DNA of 64,000 nt from Alkalihalobacterium elongatum (GCF_019024285.1 NZ_WMKZ01000026.1:1-64000), one strand, 5' to 3'. Numbered from the stretch's first letter, positions 21,081 to 30,240 are shown. Numbers and translations: made by a program. Notes: generated by a model from the sequence alone, not told the origin.

Positions 21081-22238
21081 TTATCTTTTTGTGTAGGAGG
21101 CGAACTTTTGAAGTTCGTCTTCTTCCATTTTTTCGGTAATATCAAGATAGGTATCTGCTGTTGTATTAATTTTTTGGTGCCCTAGTCTATCTGATACAAA
21201 TTTTAAACTTAACTTAGCTTCAATTAGAAGAATCGCATGTGTATGTCTGAAGCCGTGTGTGCCTTTATAATCAACACCAGCTTTTTTACAATAATCCTTC
21301 ATTGTTTCACGGATTATAGAAGGTGTTAAATAATGACCGTTATAATTTTGAAATATGATGCCATCTTCGTTTTTACGAAACCTTGGATTTCCTATTATTA
21401 ATTCATATTGCTTTATTTTGAACTTTTTTAGCTCACGTACTAAATCATTATCCATTTTGATTGTACGATATGATGAAGAATTTTTTAATGTTGTTAATTT
21501 CACTTTGTTTTTATCATCACGGCTTGTTTGCTTATCTATGGTTACCTTATCATCATTAATATCTTCCCATCTTAAAGCTAAAGCTTCAGATATTCTCAAG
21601 CCAGTTTTGCTTAAAAAGTACATAAGCATGTAATAAAGCTGATAATCAGGAAAGCGTTGGTGTTTATATACTTTCATGAAATCTAATAACTGATTTAATT
21701 CTTCAAGGCTGTAATATTTTACTTTTTCTTTTTTTATAGCCACAGTATCTTGAACAGGGACTTTTAATTTATCAGAAGGATTTTTTTCAAGGACTTCAAG
21801 TTCGTGTACAGCATGATGCAAAATACTTTTCATTACTGAAAGATATTTCAACCTTGAACCAAATGAATATTTTTCTTTTCCGTTATCACCTAGTTCACCA
21901 AATGAAGCAATCCATCTTTTTATTTCATTTCTTTTTATAGTCATAATTTTTTTATCTCCAAAAGAGGGCATAATGTGATTTCTAACAATTACTTCAAGTT
22001 GTACAAATGTTGACTCTTTTACATTTGCTTTTTTATGCTCAAGCCAGTCCCTCACAGCATCCTCAAATAACATATTTCGATCGTTTAAGGTTTGACCGTA
22101 ATAGATACGTTCTTCAACCTTTGCAGCCTCAATTTCGGCTTCCTTTTTCGTACGGAAGGTTCCAATGCTACTTTCTTTACCATCTTTTGAAACTCGTGCT
22201 TGCCATTTTCCGCTTGGTAGCTTTCTAAATGTCGCCAA
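21081..22238 (-). CDS. int: Tyrosine site-specific integrase
   Basis: 385 residues. The N-terminal arm-binding domain begins LPSGKWQARVSKDGKESSIG (about 7-26); a SAM-like core-binding domain follows (~60-165), then the catalytic domain. The catalytic set is visible: Arg in TGLRISEALALRW, His-x-x-Arg in THGFRHTHA, His in RLGHQ, and nucleophile Tyr in TADTYLDI. All are intact, so the enzyme is probably active. It lies just inside attL and reads toward it. The gene starts 16 bp after the repressor stop, so both probably share the leftward transcript. Confidence 0.95.
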   Translation of the reverse strand: MATFRKLPSGKWQARVSKDGKESSIGTFRTKKEAEIEAAKVEERIYYGQTLNDRNMLFEDAVRDWLEHKKANVKESTFVQLEVIVRNHIMPSFGDKKIMTIKRNEIKRWIASFGELGDNGKEKYSFGSRLKYLSVMKSILHHAVHELEVLEKNPSDKLKVPVQDTVAIKKEKVKYYSLEELNQLLDFMKVYKHQRFPDYQLYYMLMYFLSKTGLRISEALALRWEDINDDKVTIDKQTSRDDKNKVKLTTLKNSSSYRTIKMDNDLVRELKKFKIKQYELIIGNPRFRKNEDGIIFQNYNGHYLTPSIIRETMKDYCKKAGVDYKGTHGFRHTHAILLIEAKLSLKFVSDRLGHQKINTTADTYLDITEKMEEDELQKFASYTKR

Positions 22239-22254
22239 TTTTCCTTAACTCCTT

Positions 22255-22695
22255 TCAATCCTTTAGAATAATTTTGATCATGCTATCTATTTTTGCTTTT
22301 TCCTCTTTTGTCAGAAGCCTGTCCTGGTAAAATAGTGGATCATCAGAATCCAGTAAAAAATTAAGCTTCTTTTTTTGTTCTTGCTTTTTTTGTTCTTGCT
22401 TTTTTTCCTCTTCTTGCTCCGCTAATGACCATTCTATATCGTCTCTTTCCTTTTTCATCTTTACATATTCATCTGGATCAATATATCCTGCTGCTACCAA
22501 AAAATCTTCTTGTGTTTCATCTAAACCTTTTGCCAATCTACTTAAAATTTCAGGTGAAGGTCTATTTCGTTTACCTCTTTCCAATTCAGAAATGTACATA
22601 GCTGAAACATTGGTCATTTCGGATAATTTTCGAATAGATAAACCTTTTTTAATTCTTCTTTCTTTTAGGTAGTTGTTAAATGTGGTAAACCCCAT
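22255..22695 (-). CDS. XRE-family repressor of the island
   Basis: 146 residues. The N-terminal helix-turn-helix (about 8-65) contains YLKERRIKKGLSIRKLSEMT and YISELERGKRNRPSPEIL. The middle is a Gln/Lys/Glu-rich stretch with a tandem KKQEQ repeat, likely a flexible or coiled linker, followed by a short C-terminal domain. It is divergent from the excisionase-like gene, with palindromes between them, which is the genetic-switch arrangement of Stl- or CI-type repressors. How it would be inactivated (helper-phage protein, RecA or protease) is not visible; no metalloprotease partner is nearby. Confidence 0.85.
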   Translation of the reverse strand: MGFTTFNNYLKERRIKKGLSIRKLSEMTNVSAMYISELERGKRNRPSPEILSRLAKGLDETQEDFLVAAGYIDPDEYVKMKKERDDIEWSLAEQEEEKKQEQKKQEQKKKLNFLLDSDDPLFYQDRLLTKEEKAKIDSMIKIILKD

Positions 22696-22746
22696 GTGTG
22701 TTTCCTCTCCTTTCTGCTTACAGTATAAACTATTTCCAGTTGAAAT

Positions 22747-22835
22747 GTAAGTTATAACTTACTTTTTTTATTTTGTTGTATAAAATATAACGTACAAGGT
22801 AATATTTTATTGTGTAAGTTAAAACATACATTCAA
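22747..22835. promoter_or_regulatory. Switch-region operators between repressor and excisionase
   Basis: GTAAGTTATAACTTAC (22747-22762) is a perfect 16-bp palindrome. Two relatives follow: GTATAAAATATAACGTAC near 22778 and GTAAGTTAAAACATAC near 22815. They sit in the gap between divergent genes where an XRE repressor should bind. Confidence 0.65.
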
Positions 22836-22846
22836 GGAGGAAGCAC

Positions 22847-23137
22847 ATGCTTAACATTTCATTAGATGAAAGTGAATTGAAAAAATTATATTTAGAAGAA
22901 GTACGTAAACGCGTTGAAGAAATTGAAGAAGATATGTTCCTTATAGATAGCAAGGAACTTTGTAGAATGCTTTCATTAAGCAGACCAACAGTAGAGAAAT
23001 TATTTATATACGATCCGAATTTCCCTTCTATGCGAGTGGGTAAGAAGTGGCTATTTAATCGTCAAGAAGTAAAGGAATATATCAACCGTTGGTCAAAAGA
23101 TGTTAGGAAAAAAGGTGGCGTTATAGAATGGGATTAG
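22847..23137 (+). CDS. Excisionase-like / DUF771 DNA-binding protein
   Basis: 96 residues behind AAGGAGG. An acidic helical N-terminus (about 1-35) precedes a winged-helix segment with DSKELCRMLSLSRPTVEKL, then RVGKKWLFNRQEVKEYINRW. This is the excisionase/MerR-like pattern in which the last part names the DNA-contacting wing. It resembles DUF771 proteins of Gram-positive phages and islands. It is the first rightward gene after the switch region, so it may act as excision factor or as an activator of replication genes. Assignment between these is inference. Confidence 0.75.
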   Translation: MLNISLDESELKKLYLEEVRKRVEEIEEDMFLIDSKELCRMLSLSRPTVEKLFIYDPNFPSMRVGKKWLFNRQEVKEYINRWSKDVRKKGGVIEWD

Positions 23138-23236
23138 AAAGCTTACTTAAGATAGCATTATTATCGAGATGTCATGAGATTTTTTAATATAGTTAAACAA
23201 AAAGATGAAAAAGTGAGGTTAAAGGGGTAAAAATGA

Positions 23237-25795
23237 ATGTCAACAAAAATTGCAATGATTGAACCTTTTGAAACAGGTGTAACCTTAACTGTTACTGCAT
23301 TTACAGACGGTTTTAATCGTAAAGCCACTAAAAAAGACACCGAAAAAATAATGACCTATATGAAAAAAGTGAACGTTTATTTTACCGAGCCACGATATGA
23401 ACCGATAAAAAGATTTCTTACAATATTAGAACAAAGAAAACCCCATGTTTGTGCCAGCTGGTTTGGCTCGTCCATTTTGCAGGATGAAATTAAGAATTTC
23501 AGTTGTAATCTTATGTATTTTGATTTTGATAATGGAATTACGGATTATAAAGAATTTGAAAGAAAAGCAACAGAGTATTTTCATATTATCCAAAGATCAT
23601 CTTCTTGGTCGGAGCAAAATCCTAAATACCATTGCTACAATATTTTGAATGAATATATTTATGATCTGGAACACTGGTGGCAAGTTTATGAAACATTATT
23701 CGAAAAATATGAAGAGGAATTTGGTTTGAAATTAGACGGTTCTATACATCCGACAAAGCTATGTTATGCAGGTTCTAGCGACTATGTATTTCATAATGAT
23801 TTGCAGTTTATAGAAGTACCACAGAAAAAAACAAAAGAGCGAAAAACAAGTACATTTCTTCAAGGCATCGGCAATAATCACGATTTTGACTTTCGTCTGT
23901 TTAAAGAATGTATAGTGAAATTAACTGAAACAGGAATTTTGCTTACATATGAGCATTGGATAAGGTTCATTCTGGCTTTATGTAATTTGTTTCAAGAAGG
24001 TATGATTACCGAGGAACAAGCGTTGGAAATTTGTTCGATTATAGATGATGGTAAAGGTGAAACCTTTACGAAATTTGAAAGAGAAAAAGTCAAATTAAAC
24101 AAATATTCAATAGGAACAATCATTTATTACTGTAAAAATGCCGAGATTTATGAAATCAAAAATGTGCAAAAAGCAAACCTGATTCCATTTCCATTTGCCA
24201 TAAAAGACGATGTCTTATATAAAACGATTTTGAAAAAAGACGAATATCAAAAAGAGATATTGATGGTTTCACGTATGGTTCCTCGTATTTTAAGAAAGCT
24301 TTACAATGTTGAAAGCAACGATGTTTATTATGAGATTGCTTGGAAAGATAATGGGCAGGAAAAAAGGCAAGTGGTTTCAGCAGCAGTGATTTCCACAAAA
24401 AAGGAGCTGCTTACATTAGCAGCTAGTGGATTTTCTATTAATGATTTAAATTACAAAGATTTAATTAGATATTTTGATGATTATTTAGCTTACAACCATA
24501 TAAATCAAGCCTATATGGTGCAACGGTTAGGGCATATCCAAAATGCATTTATCCATCCTTTGAATGCTCAGGGTGTAGAGATTGTTCCAAGTGACTATGG
24601 AGATAAACAATTGTTCGAATCCTTTAAAACAAAAGGAACAGTTGAGTCTTGGATAAAAGAACTATTTGATCGGGTTCGTATTTTTCCAAAACCACTTTTT
24701 CTAGTGTTAGCTTCATTCGCTTCCGTCATACTACATGATTTAAAGGTGCCACCTTTTATTGTAGATCTTTCAGGAAGCACTTCACAAGGGAAGAGTACAG
24801 CTCTACAAGTGGCTAGAAGTGTTTGGGGCAATGAAGGTTTAGTTAATGAATGGAATGCCACTAAGGTTTCGATAGAGCGCAAAGCAGGTTTTTTAAATAG
24901 CTTTCCACTTTACATGGATGATACCCGAAAAGTTGATGTGCGTATCTTGGCAGATGTGATTTATCAATTTTCTGGCGGTCGTTCGAAAGGGAGAGGAAGT
25001 TTAACGGGATCTAGAGGGGAAATGACTTGGACCAATATTCTTATTAGTACAGGAGAAGTGCCATTAACAGAATACGCAAAGAAGGCTGGAGGAGCTGCAG
25101 CAAGGGTAATTTCATTAGTCGATGAGCCTTTTGGAAAGATTAAGAACAATTATTTTTCGGATTTGTACAAAGCGCTTGAAGGGAATTATGGTGCAGTGGG
25201 GTTGGAATTCTTGAAGAAATGGCAGGAAGCAAAAAAAGATTTACTTTCGGAGTTTATAACCCTAAAAAACCACTATATTCAAAAGGCGAATGGCGATGAA
25301 GTTTTAACTAGGTTAAGTATGTATTTTGCTACAGTTCATTTTGCGGGTTTCGCTTTATCAAAACTACTTAATATTCAAATGGATTTAAAGTTGTTAAATA
25401 GACTGTTTGATGAAATGGCAAATGAAAACAATGCTATAGATAAGCCTAAGCAATTGCTTGAGGAAATTTTATATAAGCTAGATTCAAATCGTAAATATAT
25501 AGCAAATCATCACACTCCTGATACAGTTTGGGCGATTTATAAATATGATACAGTGTGCCTTACACCTGATTTTTTAAGGCAGGAGCTGGGAGCAGAAGAA
25601 AAAATGATGCGGAATGAATGGAAAAAACGTGGATTTACACAAACACACCTTAAAGACGGGAAGCAAATTGATTATAAACAGGTTAAGCATAGGCATTGCA
25701 AATATAATGCTGTGATAGTGAATAAAGAGTTTTATGAAAAAACAGGCCTTGATTTTGAAGAAGATTACAACCAAGAAGAAGATTCGGATCAGTAG
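23237..25795 (+). CDS. DUF927 replication protein (primase-helicase-like ATPase)
   Basis: 852 residues. The N-terminal ~200 residues contain an acidic LMYFDFDN segment and HPTKLCYAG, suggestive of a primase-like domain. The C-terminal half is a DUF927/helicase-like ATPase, with Walker A GSTSQGKST at about 513-521, a Walker B-like PLYMDDTR at about 555, and GEVPLTEYAKKAGGAAAR downstream, as in DUF927 proteins. It probably initiates and unwinds the island's replication origin. The repeat-rich gap lies shortly after it, as expected for satellite replicons. Start ATG at 23237 follows AAAGGGG. No truncation is seen. Confidence 0.85.
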   Translation: MSTKIAMIEPFETGVTLTVTAFTDGFNRKATKKDTEKIMTYMKKVNVYFTEPRYEPIKRFLTILEQRKPHVCASWFGSSILQDEIKNFSCNLMYFDFDNGITDYKEFERKATEYFHIIQRSSSWSEQNPKYHCYNILNEYIYDLEHWWQVYETLFEKYEEEFGLKLDGSIHPTKLCYAGSSDYVFHNDLQFIEVPQKKTKERKTSTFLQGIGNNHDFDFRLFKECIVKLTETGILLTYEHWIRFILALCNLFQEGMITEEQALEICSIIDDGKGETFTKFEREKVKLNKYSIGTIIYYCKNAEIYEIKNVQKANLIPFPFAIKDDVLYKTILKKDEYQKEILMVSRMVPRILRKLYNVESNDVYYEIAWKDNGQEKRQVVSAAVISTKKELLTLAASGFSINDLNYKDLIRYFDDYLAYNHINQAYMVQRLGHIQNAFIHPLNAQGVEIVPSDYGDKQLFESFKTKGTVESWIKELFDRVRIFPKPLFLVLASFASVILHDLKVPPFIVDLSGSTSQGKSTALQVARSVWGNEGLVNEWNATKVSIERKAGFLNSFPLYMDDTRKVDVRILADVIYQFSGGRSKGRGSLTGSRGEMTWTNILISTGEVPLTEYAKKAGGAAARVISLVDEPFGKIKNNYFSDLYKALEGNYGAVGLEFLKKWQEAKKDLLSEFITLKNHYIQKANGDEVLTRLSMYFATVHFAGFALSKLLNIQMDLKLLNRLFDEMANENNAIDKPKQLLEEILYKLDSNRKYIANHHTPDTVWAIYKYDTVCLTPDFLRQELGAEEKMMRNEWKKRGFTQTHLKDGKQIDYKQVKHRHCKYNAVIVNKEFYEKTGLDFEEDYNQEEDSDQ

Positions 25796-25838
25796 CCTTG
25801 CATAGTTGAAAGGTACAAGCTTGAAAGGAGGTGAGAAA

Positions 25839-25958
25839 ATGAATGAGGAAACAAAAGAAATCCTTGAAGCAATTGAAAAAGATTACAATGGGCGCATTAC
25901 AGCCAATGAGTTTTTTGAATTGCTTGAGAAAAAAGACTTTATGTTAGAAAGAAATTAA
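25839..25958 (+). CDS. Small acidic protein, 39 residues
   Basis: A short frame with a good site (AAGGAGGTGAG) 5-12 bases before the ATG. The product is acidic and helical: MNEETKEILEAIEKDYNGR then ITANEFFELLEKKDF. It follows the DUF927 gene by 43 bp and is probably co-transcribed. Family and function are not recognised. Confidence 0.6.
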   Translation: MNEETKEILEAIEKDYNGRITANEFFELLEKKDFMLERN

Positions 25959-26314
25959 AAAGGTGGTTTGCGGCATCCATTAAGGGTAATAGAAAGTACT
26001 AAAGGTACCAAAACATTAATTATAAAAATAAAATTTTGGTACCTTATAAACATTGATATATCAAGGGTTGTTATAACAAAGTACTAAAAGTACTAAAAGT
26101 ACTAAGGAAAATAAATATATATATATAGGACATTTTTAACCCTTATAAATATTTGTATATAAGTATGTGTTTCTATTAAAAGTGGTACTTATAGTACTTT
26201 CGGTACTTAATAGGGGAAAACCTTGATATATCAAGGTTTGGGCATATTACAATAGAAAAAAATACGTAGTACCTTTTTGGTACCCACCGTACCTTTTGAT
26301 TAGGAGGAACAGCA
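25959..26314. other. Repeat-rich interval, probable island replication origin
   Basis: The interval has clustered repeats of AGTACTAAA (three in a row near 26080-26110), further GTACTT/AGTACC words near 26190-26290, a TATATATATATA run near 26118, and two GATATATCAAGG palindrome copies (26051-26066 and 26221-26236). There is no open frame. Iterons plus an AT-rich stretch next to a DUF927 gene fit a replication origin. Confidence 0.6.
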
Positions 26315-26530
26315 ATGTACACTTTTAATTGTCATGTTTGCAATGATGAATATTCACTTAACCTTGACGACTACGAATATTATTCGATTGATGAATTAAT
26401 TGAAATGGCAGTACGAGTTTCAGCAATGGAACTGGAAAAAGCATGGATTCAAAAGAATGAATTACTTTATTGCGGTTCTTGCAAGCATAAAGGTGCTAAG
26501 ATATATGAATTTAAGCGACCTACGCAATAA
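26315..26530 (+). CDS. Small zinc-ribbon-like protein
   Basis: 71 residues behind TAGGAGG. Two Cys pairs, CHVCNDEY near the N-terminus and CGSCKHKG near residue 54, can bind one zinc. Between them lies an acidic helical segment (DDYEYYSIDELIEM). Function is not recognised; such proteins are common in phage and satellite replication modules. A hairpin terminator follows near 26620. Confidence 0.65.
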   Translation: MYTFNCHVCNDEYSLNLDDYEYYSIDELIEMAVRVSAMELEKAWIQKNELLYCGSCKHKGAKIYEFKRPTQ

Positions 26531-26619
26531 ACTATAAATAATTTGGATGAATTACATTTAATATACAACGCTTCATAGTGTGTGTGCGGGTATTATCTTT
26601 ATTGAATAACACCTCTTCT

Positions 26620-26655
26620 GACCTCCTCTAAATATAATCATAGAGGGTCTTTTTA
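26620..26655 (+). terminator. Terminator after the zinc-ribbon gene
   Basis: GACCTCCTCTA pairs imperfectly with TAGAGGGTC, followed by TTTTTAA. Confidence 0.6.
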
Positions 26656-26728
26656 ATGGTATACAAAAGTTCATAGTATGCATAAAAATGACTCAAATTA
26701 TGCAAAATAAAAGAAAATAACAAGAAAT

Positions 26729-26938
26729 GTGGTGAATAAGGTGAAAAAAGAAGTCGAGACTCAAGCACTGATCGACAAAGGACGGAAAGCGTATTATCGT
26801 CAATATCGGCAGAAACCTGAAAACCAGGCAAAAGCTCGGAAATATCGGGATAGCTTTTTTCTTAAAATGGGTTTAGAGCAGTTAAATGCTAAAGGTGATA
26901 ATGAGAGTAATATGTTATCGGGAGAGAAAAAAACATGA
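26729..26938 (+). CDS. Small basic protein, 69 residues
   Basis: A Lys/Arg/Tyr-rich product (KAYYRQYRQKPENQAKARKY) with a short polar tail, probably nucleic-acid binding. The start is uncertain: GTG codons at 26729, 26732 and 26741 are all in frame, and no strong site distinguishes them. Its stop overlaps the ATG of the next frame (ATGA), which supports it being a real gene in a coupled set. No family was recognised. Confidence 0.55.
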   Translation: MVNKVKKEVETQALIDKGRKAYYRQYRQKPENQAKARKYRDSFFLKMGLEQLNAKGDNESNMLSGEKKT

Positions 26939-27048
26939 GTGAGTATATCTATAAAATTATAGGTTCACCATCCAAGAAGATTACAGCATTGAAAACAAAA
27001 TATAATTTTAAAGAAATGAAGAAGGCAAGGTGGAAACGTGAAAATTAA
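26935..27048 (+). CDS. Small protein, 37 residues
   Basis: The ATG at 26935 overlaps the stop of the preceding gene, and its own end overlaps the start of the next gene by 11 bp. The product is basic (KKITALKTKYNFKEMKKARW). Tight overlap on both sides suggests translational coupling. Function is not recognised. Confidence 0.45.
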   Translation: MSEYIYKIIGSPSKKITALKTKYNFKEMKKARWKREN

Positions 27049-27586
27049 TAATTTGAATGTACTTGAAAAGGTTCAAGGATTTGTAAGACCTCCTGAAGAG
27101 AACCTGATTGAGATATACCTAAGCTACGAAGATGTACAGGCTTTAAATAGGTTAAAAAGCCGTTGGAACTTATACGGGAAACCAGATCCTAATGGTGAAG
27201 CCATAAGAAGAGCAATCGGTGAACGACATAGCATTAAAGAATTGACACTGTCAAAAACAGGACGTCACAATAATCAAGGTACAGTCTGGCTTGAAAAGGA
27301 TGTACGGAAGACTTTGATAAAAGAAGCTAATGATGAGGGACTGAAGCCAGCTGAATATATTCGTGGAATAATCTATAGTCTCAATCAAAAGTTAGCTCAT
27401 GAAGAAATTGCAGAACGTAAAAGCCGAGCTAAAATCAAGCATGATAACAGGGTATTATCATTTAGTACATATGTACAGCCAGAGCTTCGTGAAGTGCTTT
27501 ATAAAAAGTATGGAAGATTGAGTGATAAAGAACTAATGAAAGCAGTAGAAAAGGATACTGTAGAATGGTTGTCAACCTTGAAATAG
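27038..27586 (+). CDS. Island protein of unknown function, 182 residues
   Basis: It starts with GTG at 27038 behind AAGGTGG. Two segments, IYLSYEDVQALNRLKSRW (about 27-44) and VWLEKDVRKTLIKEANDEGL (about 89-108), look like ribbon-helix-helix style units: a beta strand followed by a helix. A third similar stretch, FSTYVQPELREVLYKKYG, lies near the C-terminus. A DNA-binding or plasmid-partition-type role is possible but unproven. It is the last rightward gene before a structured non-coding stretch. Confidence 0.6.
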   Translation: MKINNLNVLEKVQGFVRPPEENLIEIYLSYEDVQALNRLKSRWNLYGKPDPNGEAIRRAIGERHSIKELTLSKTGRHNNQGTVWLEKDVRKTLIKEANDEGLKPAEYIRGIIYSLNQKLAHEEIAERKSRAKIKHDNRVLSFSTYVQPELREVLYKKYGRLSDKELMKAVEKDTVEWLSTLK

Positions 27587-27700
27587 CCCCCCCCTATTTT
27601 TTGAAAATAGTTAAGCCTTGGGAACAGCGGCGCAAAGGGAACCATTTCCGACAAAGTGTAATTCTGAAAATTTTTTTTTAGAAAAGGGGGGGGCGAATGG
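27587..27700. other. Homopolymer-flanked structured non-coding stretch
   Basis: Begins with an eight-C run and ends with AAAAGGGGGGGG; between them lie TTGGGAACAGCGGCGCAAAG, GGGAACC and a nine-T run. The C-rich and G-rich ends can pair, bringing the centre into a loop. No gene fits here apart from the next short frame's start. Confidence 0.5.
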
Positions 27701-27822
27701 TATCTTTTCAAGTTCATCGTTCTGTTGATTACATTGATTCACGAAAAAAGCAGTCTAAAGTAATCCGAACAACTAAATTGAATCTTAAAAAACGGCTGCA
27801 AAATTTAAGCGAACATAATTAA
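27697..27822 (+). CDS. Possible small basic protein, 41 residues
   Basis: ATG at 27697, 4 bases after a G-rich run that can act as a ribosome binding site. The product is basic (YIDSRKKQSKVIRTTKLNLK). It has no recognised family and no strong support besides the site and its location. Confidence 0.35.
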   Translation: MVSFQVHRSVDYIDSRKKQSKVIRTTKLNLKKRLQNLSEHN

Positions 27823-27890
27823 ATAGTACAGTTTTAATTCATTTTCTTTTGTAATTTTATTAGTTGTAAACAAAAAAACTCCAATCTATT

Positions 27891-27923
27891 GGCAGCTATG
27901 TTAGATATGTAGCTGCTTTTTTA
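27891..27923 (+). terminator. Short terminator
   Basis: GCAGCT (27892-27897) pairs with AGCTGC (27911-27916), followed by TTTTTTA. Confidence 0.55.
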
Positions 27924-27949
27924 TTGAACAATAATAAAATAGGTGTTCT

Positions 27950-28084
27950 ATTTTATTAAAACTAACAGTTAAGAAGGTTGATGAACAGTTAGGGAAACGA
28001 TCTGTTTACTTTGACAGCCACATCAAAGCATTGGTTGAAAAGAACAGCTTAGGATATCGTAATCAACTTGAACTAGGCTACTAA
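27950..28084 (+). pseudogene. Remnant coding frame without a start
   Basis: A frame ending in TAA at 28084 reads ...KKVDEQLGKRSVYFDSHIK, ALVEKNSLGYRNQLELGY. It looks protein-like but lacks an ATG/GTG/TTG, and an in-frame stop lies just upstream near 27939. It is probably the 3' remnant of a lost island gene. Confidence 0.35.
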
Positions 28085-28344
28085 ATAAAATATTTACAGC
28101 ATAAAAGAGAACAATAGCACCGTGAAAAAGAAAATAAGACTCCTGCTTGAACTGACAGGAAATTTGAGAAGTAAAAGGTTCGACTGTAACTGTACTAAAC
28201 AAGGGATGCTTGTATTTTATATTTTTTCATAGGGATTATTGTGGTAATATAAGTTATTTGGCCTTAGCCGTATAAAGTTTCCATTTTGACTATGAAAAAT
28301 TTAAGTTATAATGGAGTAACAGTGTTTATATGAGGGAGATAAAA

Positions 28345-30240
28345 ATGCAGCAGCAAAAATTATTTGATGGAAAAAATTATGTTAAACCACGACCAGTTTT
28401 AAAATGGGCTGGTGGGAAAACACAAATGATTGATATATTAGTATCTAATATGCCAAAACAATTTAATAAATATATTGAACCTTTCATTGGTGGAGGTGCT
28501 CTATTTTTTGAACTTTCACCTGAAAATGCAATAATTTCAGACGCTAATCCAGAACTGATTAACTTATATAAGGTTATCGCAGATGATGTAAATGAACTTA
28601 TTGAGAAACTTAAAGAAATGAAAAATGATGAAGAGTATTATTATAAGGTTCGGGCAATTAATCCTGACACGTTAACAAATGTTGAAAAGGCTGCTAGAAC
28701 TTTATATTTAAATAGGACATGCTATAACGGCTTATACAGAGTTAATAAAAAAGGGGAATTTAATGTTCCCTTCGGTAGATATAAAAATCCTAGAATTTGC
28801 GACGAGGACAACCTTCAAGCAGTTAGTAGATTATTAAAAAGAGCAACTATCATTCATGGTGATTACAAAGAAGTGCTTCGGGAATATGCAGAACCAAATG
28901 ATTTTATATTTTTAGACCCTCCTTACCTCCCTATTTCACAGTATTCGGATTTCAAACGATACACTAAAGAACAATTTCATGAAGCTGATCAAAATGATTT
29001 AGCTGAAGAGGTAAAGCGGTTAAGGAATTTAAGTTGTAATGTTCTTTTAACTAATTCAAACCATCCGCTTGTGCATGAATTATATAATGAGTTTGAAATA
29101 AGTGTACATCAGACGAAGAGAAATATTAGTAGCAAGGCTTCAAAACGAACAGGAGAAGATGTGCTTGTTAAAGTGGAACCGTATAAGTGTAATATCATTG
29201 CGGAGTCATTAGAATTACCAGAGCAAATGGATAAATTTCCTTCGACTAGATTTATGGGCAGCAAAGAAAAGCTTTTGGGTTATATATGGGGAGTTGCATC
29301 TCAATTTAAGTTTGATTCTGTTTTGGATTTGTTCAGCGGTAGTGGGGTAGTAAGCTATATGTTTAAAACTCAAAATAAACGTGTAATAAGCAATGATTAC
29401 ATGGCATTTTCCGCGAATAACACAAAAGCACTAGTAGAAAATAGTCATATTGTGTTAACTAATGAGGACTTAGCAATAATTCTTGATGAAACAACACCTA
29501 GTGATGAATTTGTTTCTAATACATTTAAGGATTTGTATTTTTATGATGAGGATAACGCTTTCATTGATGTTGTTAGAGCAAATTTAAAAAAGCTAGAAAA
29601 TGATACTAAAAAGTCACTTGTATTAGCGGCATTAGTGCGTGCTTGTTTAAAAAAGAGACCAAGAGGCATTTTTACTTACACAGGTCATCGTTATGATGAT
29701 GGTAGACGAGATTTGACATTAACATTAAGGCAACAATTTTTAGAAGCAGTTGAAGCGGTAAACAATGCTGTTTTTGACAATGGTAAAGAAAACGCCTCCC
29801 TTCACGGAGATGCATTGACAACTGAACAGAAGGCAGATTTAGTATATATTGATCCGCCGTATTACAGCCCATTAAGTGACAATGAGTATGTTAGAAGATA
29901 TCACTTTGTTGAGGGACTAGTAAGGGATTGGAAGGATGTTGAAATGCAATGGCATACTAAAACGAAAAAGTTCAAATCCTATCCTACGCCTTTTAGAACA
30001 CATAAAGGAGCACACGATGCTTTTGATAATTTATTTGAGTATCACCAAAATAGTATATTAATCGTTTCATACTCTTCTAATTCATTACCAAGTAAAGATG
30101 AAATGGTAACACTAATGAAAAAATATAAAAAAAATGTTGATGTAGTATCAGTGAATCATAAATACTCTTTTGGAAACCAGGGGCATAAGGTAGGAAATAA
30201 CAAAAACACTGTAGAAGAATATTTATTTGTAGGATATTGA
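28345..30240 (+). CDS. Fused double N6-adenine DNA methyltransferase
   Basis: 631 residues from the ATG at 28345 (GAGGGAG upstream; the in-frame ATG at 28330 overlaps that site). Two complete D12/Dam-class methyltransferase modules lie in tandem. Module 1 (about 10-285) has the SAM motif KWAGGKTQ and catalytic FLDPPY near 190. Module 2 (about 295-631) has FMGSKEKLLGYI, LDLFSGSG and catalytic YIDPPYY near 503. Each would methylate adenine on one strand of an asymmetric site, as in M.FokI. It lies 19 bp before a type IIS nuclease gene and would protect the host from it. Confidence 0.92.
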   Translation: MQQQKLFDGKNYVKPRPVLKWAGGKTQMIDILVSNMPKQFNKYIEPFIGGGALFFELSPENAIISDANPELINLYKVIADDVNELIEKLKEMKNDEEYYYKVRAINPDTLTNVEKAARTLYLNRTCYNGLYRVNKKGEFNVPFGRYKNPRICDEDNLQAVSRLLKRATIIHGDYKEVLREYAEPNDFIFLDPPYLPISQYSDFKRYTKEQFHEADQNDLAEEVKRLRNLSCNVLLTNSNHPLVHELYNEFEISVHQTKRNISSKASKRTGEDVLVKVEPYKCNIIAESLELPEQMDKFPSTRFMGSKEKLLGYIWGVASQFKFDSVLDLFSGSGVVSYMFKTQNKRVISNDYMAFSANNTKALVENSHIVLTNEDLAIILDETTPSDEFVSNTFKDLYFYDEDNAFIDVVRANLKKLENDTKKSLVLAALVRACLKKRPRGIFTYTGHRYDDGRRDLTLTLRQQFLEAVEAVNNAVFDNGKENASLHGDALTTEQKADLVYIDPPYYSPLSDNEYVRRYHFVEGLVRDWKDVEMQWHTKTKKFKSYPTPFRTHKGAHDAFDNLFEYHQNSILIVSYSSNSLPSKDEMVTLMKKYKKNVDVVSVNHKYSFGNQGHKVGNNKNTVEEYLFVGY

